DNA from: Pseudomonas sp. MM211
GTDB taxonomy: Bacteria; Pseudomonadota; Gammaproteobacteria; Pseudomonadales; Pseudomonadaceae
NCBI RefSeq assembly: GCF_020386635.1
Contig: NZ_CP081942.1
Location: 1,054,001 to 1,118,000 of the forward strand
Direction: 5' to 3'
Length of the DNA: 64,000 nucleotides
The notes under the pieces were generated by a model. The model saw only the letters and a list, made by a program, of their open reading frames with translations, did no database searches and had not been told where the DNA came from. Of the stretch, positions 1-8,182 are shown one piece after another. Numbering within the stretch: the first letter of the stretch is position 1; each line of letters begins with the position of its first letter. A program made the translations under genes and the position numbers.

Positions 1-1
1 G

Positions 2-601
2 CCATTGCTGGAGCTGCCAGCCAGCAGCCTGCGTGCCCGCGCTGACGTGCGCGCCGCCGAACTGCGCCTGCTGGCTGCCGATAGCAGCCTGGATGCCGCC
101 AAGGCACTGCGTTATCCACAGCTGACCCTAGGCGCGCTGGTGGGTTTCGAGCAGGGAATCGGCGTGCCTGCTTGGGCCCTCAGCGGGCAGGCCCTGCAAC
201 CGCTGTTCGATTTCGGTCGCATTCGTGCCGGCATCGAAGCCGGTGACGCGCAGCGTGAGCAGGCCTGGCTCGGCTATCAGACGAGTCTTATCCAGGCGCT
301 GCGAGAAACCCGCAGTGCGATCAGCGCCTATGTCCAGGGGCTCGACCGTCAACGCTTACTGGATACTGCCAGCCGCTCCGCCGGTAACGCTACGGCTCTG
401 GCGCAACGGCAGTACGACGCCGGCACTGTGTCGTTGATCGAGGTGCTGGACGCCGAACGTACCCAGTTCGACACCGAACTCGAACAGCAGCGCGCCTTCA
501 CAGATGTAGCGCTGCGATGGGTGGAGATCTACCGCACGCTAGGGCTGGCACCTGCGGAGTCCGCAGGTTCGCGGAATACCTCTGCTCAGGTACCCGATTG
601 A
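2..601 (+). CDS. Outer-membrane efflux channel protein (NodT/OprM family), C-terminal part
   Basis: The reading frame is already open at the left edge, so this is the last ~200 residues of a longer protein (family members are about 450-500 aa). The pattern is that of a TolC/OprM-type outer membrane factor: 'SLRARADVRAAELRLLAADSSL', a long helical region, then 'ALAQRQYDAGTVSLIEVLDAER' and 'LRWVEIYRTLGL' near the end. Such proteins form the outer-membrane exit duct of RND or similar tripartite pumps. The pump partners would lie upstream, outside the window. The family call is firm; the substrate cannot be read from this fragment. Confidence 0.85.
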   Translation, partial: PLLELPASSLRARADVRAAELRLLAADSSLDAAKALRYPQLTLGALVGFEQGIGVPAWALSGQALQPLFDFGRIRAGIEAGDAQREQAWLGYQTSLIQALRETRSAISAYVQGLDRQRLLDTASRSAGNATALAQRQYDAGTVSLIEVLDAERTQFDTELEQQRAFTDVALRWVEIYRTLGLAPAESAGSRNTSAQVPD

Positions 602-685
602 TCAGCGGTGCGTTCACCGAATGCGGGGATCGATTTTGGTGTGCTGCGGCCACTGGTTGAAAGCTGAAAACCTTTCAGTGCCGAC

Positions 686-1075
686 TCAAGAGTTGACCGC
701 CTGGGCGATCGGAAAGCGCTGATTAAGTACCTCGATCAGGCGTTCCTGGTAGATGGGTTTGGGCAGGAAGTCGACCACCTGCAGGGGCAGCAGACCAATA
801 ACATCGTTCATATCCGCATGACCGGACATCACGATAATCGGCAAGGTCTCATGCTTGGGGTTGGCGCGCAGATTCTGGATAAGGCGCAGCCCACTTTCGT
901 CGGGCATACGCAGATCGGTGATCACCAGTGCGATGGCAGGCCAGGTATCCAGGCATAACATCGCGCCACTGACGCTATTGGCGCAGTGGCAATGAAAACC
1001 TTCACCCTCGAGCAACTCGCCAAGTTCTTCGAGGGCTTCGGTTTCATCATCCACCAGCAAGATATGTTGGCGCAT
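686..1075 (-). CDS. Single-domain response regulator (CheY-like receiver)
   Basis: The 129-aa protein is only a receiver domain. The acidic pair is at D9/D10, the phospho-acceptor is D54 in 'VITDLRMPDESG', the conserved Ser is in 'VMSGHAD' and the Lys is K106 in 'LPKPI'. There is no output domain, so it would signal by protein contact or as a phosphate relay. It lies just after the Flp pilin gene on the same strand (55 bp gap), so it may be co-transcribed with flp and be linked to the pilus locus, possibly through the PprA kinase encoded further right. That partnership is inference. Start is the ATG at 1075. Confidence 0.85.
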   Translation of the reverse strand: MRQHILLVDDETEALEELGELLEGEGFHCHCANSVSGAMLCLDTWPAIALVITDLRMPDESGLRLIQNLRANPKHETLPIIVMSGHADMNDVIGLLPLQVVDFLPKPIYQERLIEVLNQRFPIAQAVNS

Positions 1076-1130
1076 AGTAGGCCTGCTAAGCGTGATATTA
1101 ATACCCGCTTCTTTATCTATTGCATAAGGA

Positions 1131-1349
1131 TTATTGGGTAGTAGTGGTGGTAGTAGTAGTTTTCGCTTTAGTCAACTCGGTAGAGATTCCCGTGAAGACA
1201 CCGTTTATATCTTTGCCAAGAGTTCCGACGGAGGCAATGATAACTACTGCGATTAAGCCGGCAATGATCGAATATTCAATAGCCGATGCACCGTCTTCTC
1301 TAGAGAAGAACTTGCGAACTTTTTCGCGAAGGATAATGAGTGTGGACAT
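1131..1349 (-). CDS. flp: Flp-type pilin (type IVb major pilin)
   Basis: A 72-aa Flp prepilin, the major subunit of the Tad/Flp pilus. The short leader ends at G20 and mature protein would start at A21, with Glu at mature position 5 and Tyr at 6 ('GASAIEYSIIAG'), the Flp signature cut by an FppA/TadV peptidase. A hydrophobic helix (about 27-42) follows. The ATG at 1349 is chosen because an AGAGGA ribosome-binding site precedes it; the longer frame to 1394 adds residues unlike the family. The C-terminus is odd: eight consecutive threonines then Gln, encoded by ACT/ACC triplets. It is divergent from the rcpC-tadD operon. Confidence 0.9.
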   Translation of the reverse strand: MSTLIILREKVRKFFSREDGASAIEYSIIAGLIAVVIIASVGTLGKDINGVFTGISTELTKAKTTTTTTTTQ

Positions 1350-1743
1350 GTTCGTACTTCCTCTGTAGCCATGCAGGCAGGGACGCCTGTACATGGGGCT
1401 TGCAAGGGGAAGTGTAGAAATGGTGCGCGGCAGTTCGCAAACTCACCTTGGTATTATATAGAAAGTATTAATCACAACTATAAGCACTAATGAATTCAAG
1501 GCTTAAGGCACTAGTCATGAAGCGCTATTGTATAAGCGCCAGTGCTCTGACTACTATGTGGCGACGAACGGCATGGTCTATTGATGTTTGGGGTGGCTAT
1601 AAGTTTCCGGAAAATATTATTAAAGTTAAAATTCGAGTTGCCGATATCCAACACGGTTCGATTTCCCCGCCTATCGTTATTCAGCATGAACATTGCGTTG
1701 TGCCGAGGTCTTGCAGTTCTATGGCTACAAGGAGTGTGCTGTC
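1350..1743. promoter_or_regulatory. Divergent intergenic region between flp and rcpC
   Basis: About 390 bp with no convincing gene. It is clearly AT-richer than its surroundings (for example around 1451-1500 and 1600-1650) and must hold the promoters for flp (leftward) and the rcpC operon (rightward). A short dyad, GCGCT / AGCGC, lies at about 1521-1539 and encloses TATA-like sequence. In P. aeruginosa the response regulator PprB activates this kind of region; I cannot define its site here. Confidence 0.5.
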
Positions 1744-2694
1744 ATGAATAGCCGATTGACGCTGGTGCTGGCCGGCGTGCTGCTGGTCGGTGCTGTGGTC
1801 ACGGGGTATTGGGGGTTGAGCCTGAGCCGCGAGCCCGTGCAACCGGCATCGGCACCCGTGGCGCCTGCTGCTACCCCGGCAGGGCAGGTGAGCAGCGAAC
1901 TGCAGGCTCAGGTAGACGAGCAGCAGCGCACCAGCGTGGTGGTGCTCGCTCGTGATGTACAGCCGCTGACTCCGATTACCCGCGATGATCTCGCCGTGGA
2001 GCGCCTGCGCATCGCCCCGCCGGGAAGTTTCGCCAAGCCTGAGGAGTTGCTGGGTCGTACGCTGTGGCGACACACCACGGCCGGTACGGTGGTGAATCAG
2101 GCGACGTTCGAGATGGGCGGCCCGCTGGCACGGATGATTCGCCCGGAAGAGCGGGCCATTGCCGTCGCAGTGGATGAAGTCATTGGCGGCGGCGGGCACC
2201 TGAGCCCAGGTGATTATGTGGACGTGCTGCTGTATCTGCCCCAGGACGAAAACAATCGTGATCAGACCGCCCAGGTGCTGATCCCGGCACTGCGGCTGCT
2301 GAGCGTAGGTAGCGCCCTGGGGGCTACCAATCAGGGAGAGGCGGCGCAATTGCCCGTGGACGCGGAGGAAGAGCGACGTCGTCGTCGTTCACCTACCACC
2401 GCCGTTCTGGCCGTTCCCGACGTTCTGCTGACGCGCTTCATGCTGGCCACTCAGGTCGGCAGCCTGCGTCTGGCCGTGCGTAGCGCGGATGAAAAACTGC
2501 TCGCGGGCTACTACGCGGGCGATGAGCCGAAGGCCGCTATCGCCGAGGCGCAACGGCAACTGTTCCAGTTCGAGAAGCTGGCGTTACGTGGCGCTGCGCC
2601 TCAACCGCAGCCAGGCGTGGTGGTACAGCAGGTGTCCACGCCTGCCAGCATTCCGGTGTATCGCGGCAATGATGCCACTCGGCAAACTCCCTGA
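1744..2694 (+). CDS. rcpC: Flp pilus assembly protein RcpC/CpaB
   Basis: A 316-aa protein of the CpaB/RcpC family, a periplasmic component that supports the secretin of the Tad secretion system. An N-terminal membrane anchor (about 5-25) is followed by a Pro/Ala-rich spacer and a SAF-type domain ('VVLARDVQPLTPITRDDLAV'), then the typical 'RAIAVAVDEV' and 'GDYVDVLLYLP' segments. The ATG at 1744 has an AAGGAG site just upstream; the frame opens at 1693 but that extension is unlike the family. First gene of the rightward pilus operon, with rcpA 18 bp downstream. Confidence 0.9.
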   Translation: MNSRLTLVLAGVLLVGAVVTGYWGLSLSREPVQPASAPVAPAATPAGQVSSELQAQVDEQQRTSVVVLARDVQPLTPITRDDLAVERLRIAPPGSFAKPEELLGRTLWRHTTAGTVVNQATFEMGGPLARMIRPEERAIAVAVDEVIGGGGHLSPGDYVDVLLYLPQDENNRDQTAQVLIPALRLLSVGSALGATNQGEAAQLPVDAEEERRRRRSPTTAVLAVPDVLLTRFMLATQVGSLRLAVRSADEKLLAGYYAGDEPKAAIAEAQRQLFQFEKLALRGAAPQPQPGVVVQQVSTPASIPVYRGNDATRQTP

Positions 2695-2712
2695 CCGGTA
2701 AGGACTCGACCC

Positions 2713-3960
2713 ATGAACGATGCCAACCGTAGTCCGCGCTGCTCACGCCAGGCGTTATGCCTGGTCGTGGCGCTGCTGGGCCTGCCATCCGGGGTGTTCG
2801 CTTCCTGCGCAGGCCTCGAGCCGGTGCCGGCGGTAATGGAAGTGACACAGGGCATGCAGCGCGAGCTGCGCTTTCCGGTACCCATCACGCGCCTGGCTAT
2901 TGCCGATCCAGAGGTCGCCGATGTGAGCCTCAATACCAAGGAGAGCTTTCTGTTGCTGGGCAAGCGTGGCGGCACCACCAGCCTGATGGTATGGACGCGT
3001 TGCGATCTCGAGCCCAGGCAGAGCATGGTCGTGGTGCAGGGCGCCGCTACCGCTGCGCTCGCCGAGCCGGCGGTGCTTTACGGTGAGGACATCGTGCCGA
3101 GCCAGGTGCAGACCGATATCCGCTTTGTCGAGGTCAGGCGCAGTAAGCTGCGTGAAGTAGGGCTGCGCATCTTCGGTACGGCCTCGAACAACTTCCTGAT
3201 TGGCGCTCCTGGTACCGGGCCGGCGACGGTGCCCGTAGGCGGTGTCGGTGGTGTGGGGCCTGGCGCTGCTTTCCCGCTGTCGCGCGACGGTTTCAATATT
3301 GTCTGGGGCGGTGGCAGCAGCAAGTTTCTGCTGGGGCTGGATGCGCTGGAGAACAGTGGCTTCGCCTACACCCTTGCTCGTCCCAGCCTGGTTTCTCTCA
3401 GTGGTCAGAGCGCGAGCTTTCTCGCCGGTGGCGAATTTCCCATACCCGTCCCCAGCAGCGGCAGCGATGCGCTATCCATTGAGTACAAGGAGTTCGGCGT
3501 GCGTCTGACGCTCACGCCAACCGTGGTCGGGCGCAACCGTATCAGCCTCAAGGTCGCCCCCGAGGTCAGCGAATTAGACTTCACCGCCGGCATCACCATC
3601 GCCGGTACGCAGGTGCCTGCGCTGAACGTGCGGCGCACCGATACCAGCGTTTCCCTGGCCGATGGCGAGAGCTTCATCATCAGCGGTCTGATCTCGACCA
3701 ACAGCTCCTCGACTGTGGATAAGTTGCCTTTTCTCGGCGACGTGCCCGTGCTCGGCGCGTTCTTTCGTTCCTCGCGAATCGAACGCGAGGAGCGTGAATT
3801 GCTGATGGTGGTCACGCCGCGGCTGGTGCAACCGATGGCGGCCAATGCCCAGCTACCGGAATTGCCCGGCGAGCAATTTCGTAACTACGACCCGGGTGTG
3901 TTCCGGCAACTATTCCTCGAGAACGGCGACTTTCACCGGGCTGACGGCCTGTCGCGTTAG
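2713..3960 (+). CDS. rcpA: Outer-membrane secretin RcpA/CpaC
   Basis: A 415-aa secretin that forms the outer-membrane pore through which Flp pili emerge. A signal peptide with cleavage near 'GVFA-SC' is followed by the BON/pilus-assembly N-domain ('VTQGMQRELRFPVPITRLAI', 'GKRGGTTSLMVW') and the secretin core ending in 'VDKLPFLGDVPVLGAFFRS' and 'ELLMVVTPRLVQP', the hallmark C-terminal signature of type II/III secretins. Start ATG at 2713. It lies between rcpC and tadZ in tight operon spacing. Confidence 0.93.
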   Translation: MNDANRSPRCSRQALCLVVALLGLPSGVFASCAGLEPVPAVMEVTQGMQRELRFPVPITRLAIADPEVADVSLNTKESFLLLGKRGGTTSLMVWTRCDLEPRQSMVVVQGAATAALAEPAVLYGEDIVPSQVQTDIRFVEVRRSKLREVGLRIFGTASNNFLIGAPGTGPATVPVGGVGGVGPGAAFPLSRDGFNIVWGGGSSKFLLGLDALENSGFAYTLARPSLVSLSGQSASFLAGGEFPIPVPSSGSDALSIEYKEFGVRLTLTPTVVGRNRISLKVAPEVSELDFTAGITIAGTQVPALNVRRTDTSVSLADGESFIISGLISTNSSSTVDKLPFLGDVPVLGAFFRSSRIEREERELLMVVTPRLVQPMAANAQLPELPGEQFRNYDPGVFRQLFLENGDFHRADGLSR

Positions 3961-3969
3961 GGAGTGAGC

Positions 3970-5139
3970 ATGGAGCAGATTTTTCTCGCACAAACCCGCC
4001 GCAAACAGGATCTCGAATGGTTGCAGGCCGCATTGGCTGGCCAGGGGCAGGTACTCAACGTCGGCGAGACGCTCGATGAGGTGCTCGGGCTGATGGACAT
4101 GACCGGCAGCTGCCTGGTGTTCGTTGGCCTCAGTCGCGAAGGGCAGACGGCCCAAAGCGCGTTGATCGAGTCGCTGCTCGACGTACGGCCGATGGTCGTG
4201 GTGGTGGCCCTGGGCGATGGCCTGGATAACCAACTGGTGCTCAACGCCATGCGCGCCGGTGCCCGTGATTTCATCGCCTATGGTTCACGCAGCAGTGAGG
4301 TGCTGGGGCTGGTTCGCCGTCTGACGCAGCGCCTGCCGCAATTGCCGCCGTCCCGTGACCAGGGCGAACTGACGTTGTTGTGTGGCCTGCAACCGGATGC
4401 CGATGCCGCACTGCTGGCCGTGCACCTGGCGCTGCAGGTTCAGGCCCGCGGTCAGCGCACGCTGTTCGTCGATCTTGGAGTGCCGAGAGGAGAGAGCCTG
4501 GAGCTGTTTGGGCTGGAGTCCTCGTTCTGCTTTGGCGATGCGTTGCGCAATATCCGCCGTCTCGATTCGAACCTCATCGAAAGCGCCTTCGCCCGGCACC
4601 CCGATGGCCTGCGCGTGTTGCCCCACGGGCCAGATGACGATGCCCTCGAACGCTTCAGTCTTGGCGAGCTGTTTCTGCTGCTGGGCAGTTTGCGTCAGCA
4701 TTTCCAGCATGTGGTGGTGAATCTCTGCGGTCAGCCTGACTGTGATGGTCTGCGCTCCTTCGCCACCCACGCTCAGCGACTGTTCTGGTGCGTCGATCAG
4801 AGCGTGCCCAACTGCCGCCGTAACCTGGCGCTGTTAGCGCTCTGGCGTGGCAAGGGCATCAAGCTCGACCATGCACGGCTGCTGGTCGACCGCTACCAAC
4901 CGAGCGTGGCACCTGGCCTGCAGGAGTTGAGCAGAACCTTTGCGTTGCCCCTCGAGGCTGGCCTGCCGCTGAGCCCGGTCACTCGCCTCAAGGCCAAGAA
5001 TCAGGGCGTGCCACTGTACGAGTTCGCCCCGCGTGATGGCCTCACGCAGGGGCTGCTGGCGCTCGCTAACGGCGTGGTCGAGCGCAAGCAGGGTGGCTCC
5101 GGTCGCTGGTGGCAACGCTTGTTGAGGGTCGGCTCATGA
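3970..5139 (+). CDS. tadZ: Tad pilus localization protein TadZ/CpaE
   Basis: A 389-aa member of the TadZ/CpaE group: an atypical receiver-like N-terminal half and a ParA/MinD-like C-terminal half, used to place the Tad machine at the pole. The family is recognised mainly from position between rcpA and tadA, length and fold pattern ('LFVDLGVPRG', 'VVVNLCGQPDC'). Oddly, the P-loop position reads 'LLCGLQPDADAALLAVHLA', with no GKT or KGGxGKS motif, so ATP binding may be lost. ATG 3970 is preferred (GGAG at 3961-3964); a GTG at 3964 would add two residues. The stop overlaps the tadA start. Confidence 0.85.
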   Translation: MEQIFLAQTRRKQDLEWLQAALAGQGQVLNVGETLDEVLGLMDMTGSCLVFVGLSREGQTAQSALIESLLDVRPMVVVVALGDGLDNQLVLNAMRAGARDFIAYGSRSSEVLGLVRRLTQRLPQLPPSRDQGELTLLCGLQPDADAALLAVHLALQVQARGQRTLFVDLGVPRGESLELFGLESSFCFGDALRNIRRLDSNLIESAFARHPDGLRVLPHGPDDDALERFSLGELFLLLGSLRQHFQHVVVNLCGQPDCDGLRSFATHAQRLFWCVDQSVPNCRRNLALLALWRGKGIKLDHARLLVDRYQPSVAPGLQELSRTFALPLEAGLPLSPVTRLKAKNQGVPLYEFAPRDGLTQGLLALANGVVERKQGGSGRWWQRLLRVGS

Positions 5140-6377
5140 CGATTGGTCCGTTCGGTGGCGATGGTGCGCGCGTCGGTGTGCAGGATCTCAAGCCGGTGTT
5201 GCACCGTTACCTGATCGATGCTCTGGAGGAGAAGGGCGAAAATCTGCTCGAAGGGACTCGCACCTCGCTGGCGAGCTTCGTCAGCGAGCAGGTTAGTGAC
5301 TATGTCAGCCGTCGGCAGATCGCCATCTCCCGCTATGAGGTGGATCGTCTCGCCGAAGAGCTGGTGGACGAATTGACCGGCTTCGGCCCACTGGAGATTC
5401 TTCTCAAGGACGAAGGTGTGACCGAGATTCTGGTCAACGGGCCGCACCGGGTATTCATCGAGCGCGGCGGTGTGCTGCAGCTCAGTGACCTGCGTTTCAT
5501 CGACGATCAGCACGTGCTGCGGGTCATCCAGCGCATTCTGGCCCCGGTGGGGCGGCGGCTCGACGAATCCTCGCCGATGGTCGATGCGCGCATGCCAGAT
5601 GGCAGCCGCATCAACGCGATCATTCCGCCGGTGGCCCTTGACGGCCCCTGCATCTCGGTGCGCAAGTTTCGCAAGGACATGCTGCGCAGCGCCGACCTGC
5701 TGGCCAGCAACTCGCTGGATCAGGCCATGCTTAGCTGCCTGGAACTGATGGTCAGGCGCCGCTGCAACATTATGGTCAGTGGCGGTACCGGTACCGGTAA
5801 GACCACCCTGCTGAACATGCTGAGCCAGATGATCGACCCCCGCGAACGTATCGTCACCATCGAAGATACCGCCGAGCTGGGGCTCAATCACAATCACGTG
5901 GTGCGCCTGGAAACCCGACCGCCGAATGCCGAAGGTTATGGCGAGGTGGGTGCCCGTGAGTTGGTGCGCAACGCCCTGCGTATGCGCCCGGATCGCATCG
6001 TGCTCGGCGAGGTTCGCGGCGTCGAGGTACTCGACGTGCTGACCGCGATGAACACCGGCCACGACGGCTCCATGAGTACCGTGCACGCCAACAACGCACA
6101 GGATGCCTTGCTGCGTCTGGAGACCCTGGTGGGTTTCTCCGGCGCCACGATGGCCGAGCGTACTCTGCGGCAGATGATCTGCGCAGCGCTGGATGTGGTG
6201 ATTCAGCTGACCCGTCTACCGGATGGTCGTCGCTGCGTCAGTGAGGTGGTCGAGGTGCTGGGCCTGCGCGAGGATCAGTACGTCACTAACACCCTGTTCC
6301 GACTCGATCGCAGTGGCGCCGGTACCTTCTGCCGCGATGCGCCGAACCCGGCTGGCCACAAGATGCGCCGCGACTGA
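5136..6377 (+). CDS. tadA: Tad pilus assembly ATPase TadA/CpaF
   Basis: A 413-aa secretion ATPase of the VirB11/CpaF family that powers Flp pilus polymerisation on the cytoplasmic face. The N-terminal domain contains '[19 protein letters not shown]'. The Walker A is 'GGTGTGKTT' with K222, the Asp box region is '[13 protein letters not shown]', Walker B '[11 protein letters not shown]' and the His box '[17 protein letters not shown]'. The start is taken as the ATG at 5136, which overlaps the tadZ stop (ATGA-type coupling), rather than an in-frame ATG 27 bp upstream. tadB follows after 33 bp. Confidence 0.94.
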   Translation: MTIGPFGGDGARVGVQDLKPVLHRYLIDALEEKGENLLEGTRTSLASFVSEQVSDYVSRRQIAISRYEVDRLAEELVDELTGFGPLEILLKDEGVTEILVNGPHRVFIERGGVLQLSDLRFIDDQHVLRVIQRILAPVGRRLDESSPMVDARMPDGSRINAIIPPVALDGPCISVRKFRKDMLRSADLLASNSLDQAMLSCLELMVRRRCNIMVSGGTGTGKTTLLNMLSQMIDPRERIVTIEDTAELGLNHNHVVRLETRPPNAEGYGEVGARELVRNALRMRPDRIVLGEVRGVEVLDVLTAMNTGHDGSMSTVHANNAQDALLRLETLVGFSGATMAERTLRQMICAALDVVIQLTRLPDGRRCVSEVVEVLGLREDQYVTNTLFRLDRSGAGTFCRDAPNPAGHKMRRD

Positions 6378-6410
6378 GCGGGGGCGTCCCAGGCGCCAAG
6401 GAGACCTTGA

Positions 6411-7292
6411 ATGAACGCATCAATGCTGCTGGGGGTGATCTGCCTGATCTTGCTCGGGGCGGGCCTGCTGATGCTGCGCAGAAGCCGTGAGCAGGCCGCT
6501 TCCGAGCAGGTGATCCAGCGCTTGCTGATGGATCAGCCGGAGCCTCTGGGGGTGGTGTCCATCGGGCATGTGGATAAGTTGTTTCTGCGGGCCGGTTTCA
6601 GCAAGCCACGCAAGGGCCTCGGCCTGTGGCTGTTCATCTGGTTGCTTGGCGCCTTGATGGGGTTGATTGTCGGCCATTGGCTGGGCCTGCTGGTCATGTT
6701 GTTGCTACCACTGGTGCTCGGGCACCTGTTCATTGCATTGCGTTATCGCCGCCGAGTACAGCGCATGATCGAGCAACTGCCGATCTTTCTTGACCACGTG
6801 ATTCGCAGCCTTAAGTCCGGGCGCGCGCTTGGCGACGCGCTGATGCTGGCCATGGAGACCGCGCCCGAACCCCTGCGCGAGGCGATGGCCCGTACCCGCC
6901 GTAACGTGCAGCGCGGCATGGGCCTGGGCGATGCCCTGCAGGATTTCGCCGATCTCTACGAGCGTGATGAATTCCAGGTACTGGCACTTGGGGTCAGGGT
7001 CAATCAACGTTATGGCGGTAACAGCACCGAGCTGCTGAACAACCTGATCCGGCTGATCCGCGAGCGCGAGCAGAGCGCTCGCAAACTGCGCGCGCTGACC
7101 GGCGAAACTCGCATCAGCGCCTATGTGATGGGCGGCCTGCCGCTGGCGCTGGCCTGCTACATCTTCGTCACCAACCCGCAATTCATGCTGGGCATGTGGC
7201 AGGAGTCCACGGGGCGCATGGTGCTGCTGTTGGCATTCGTGCTGCAGGCCCTTGGCAGCTTCTCGCTGTGGCGCATGCTGAGGAGTTTGTGA
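6411..7292 (+). CDS. tadB: Tad inner-membrane platform protein TadB
   Basis: A 293-aa inner-membrane protein with a T2SSF (GspF-like) domain, one of the two platform subunits that work with TadA. Membrane segments are near 5-22, 67-105, and two at the C-terminus (about 235-285). The cytoplasmic T2SSF stretch contains 'LPIFLDHVIRSLKSGRALGDAL' and 'LGVRVNQRYGGNSTELLNNL', typical of TadB. An AAGGAG site precedes the ATG, and the stop overlaps the tadC start (TGATG), so the two are likely coupled. Confidence 0.92.
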   Translation: MNASMLLGVICLILLGAGLLMLRRSREQAASEQVIQRLLMDQPEPLGVVSIGHVDKLFLRAGFSKPRKGLGLWLFIWLLGALMGLIVGHWLGLLVMLLLPLVLGHLFIALRYRRRVQRMIEQLPIFLDHVIRSLKSGRALGDALMLAMETAPEPLREAMARTRRNVQRGMGLGDALQDFADLYERDEFQVLALGVRVNQRYGGNSTELLNNLIRLIREREQSARKLRALTGETRISAYVMGGLPLALACYIFVTNPQFMLGMWQESTGRMVLLLAFVLQALGSFSLWRMLRSL

Positions 7293-8182
7293 TGGGTGGT
7301 CTTCTCCTGCTCAGTGCGTTGCTGCAGTTGCTGCTCGCATTGCTGTTCATCTACCTGGCCTATGGCGATCTGCGTGCCCGGCGGCAATTCAGCCAGCGCA
7401 TGGGCAGCGTATCGCGGGTTTCCGGTGGCGGCATGATGCGCGGTATCGGCGGTAGCTCCCTGGGCCGGCGTACCCTGAGCATGGATAGCGAAACGGTGCA
7501 GTTGCTCAATCGCCTGGGCTGGCGCAAACGCAGTCAGCAATCGATGTTCTCGGCCATCCAGTTGGGCACGCCGATCGTATTGCTGATGTTGGTAGTGATC
7601 GTCCAGCTACTCTTGAACAAGGCGCCGCAACCGATCTGGCTGGCGCCGGTGTTCGCGCTCGGTATCGGTTACCTGATCCCCAAGCGCTGGCTGGCCATGG
7701 CGGCCAGGCGTCGACAGGAGCAGTTGGCTGAAGAGGTGACGACGTTCATTCCCTTGCTGCGCATCCTGTTCGATGTCGGCATGACCGTGGAGCAGGGGTT
7801 GCGGGTGCTCGCCAAGGAGTCCGAGGGCATCCTGCCGAACCTCAGTGCAGAGCTGCGGCAGGTGCTGGCGCGGGTCGATGCGGGGCTCGAATTGGGCCGT
7901 GAATTACGTGACATGGCGGCCCTGCTGGAAGTCTACGAGGTCACCGATTGCGTAGTGATCCTCGAACAGCTTATCGTCCAGGGCGGCGGAGCCATGGCCT
8001 CGTTGCTGCGGCTCAAGGATCTGATCGATGATCGGCATCATACGGCTCTCGAAGAAAGAGTTTCCAAATTGTCCGGGAAGATGTCCGTGGTCATGATGAT
8101 CTTCCTGTTCCCGGCATTGTTGATCGTATTGGCGGGGCCCGGATTTATCGCGATCGTCGGGGCTCTAGGGGAGTTGAGATGA
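7292..8182 (+). CDS. tadC: Tad inner-membrane platform protein TadC
   Basis: A 296-aa partner of TadB with the same T2SSF fold. Features are an N-terminal membrane segment, two central ones (about 86-125), the cytoplasmic motif 'FIPLLRILFDVGMTVEQGLR' and a C-terminal membrane segment after 'SKLSGKMSVVMMIFLFPALL', which is characteristic of TadC. The start at 7292 overlaps the tadB stop; an in-frame opening at 7196 lies inside tadB and is rejected. tadD starts 4 bp before its end. Confidence 0.92.
   Translation: MGGLLLLSALLQLLLALLFIYLAYGDLRARRQFSQRMGSVSRVSGGGMMRGIGGSSLGRRTLSMDSETVQLLNRLGWRKRSQQSMFSAIQLGTPIVLLMLVVIVQLLLNKAPQPIWLAPVFALGIGYLIPKRWLAMAARRRQEQLAEEVTTFIPLLRILFDVGMTVEQGLRVLAKESEGILPNLSAELRQVLARVDAGLELGRELRDMAALLEVYEVTDCVVILEQLIVQGGGAMASLLRLKDLIDDRHHTALEERVSKLSGKMSVVMMIFLFPALLIVLAGPGFIAIVGALGELR

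Noticed and set aside
1490..1747. 85-aa plus-strand frame before rcpC
   Set aside because: AT-rich divergent promoter region; no ribosome-binding site or family.
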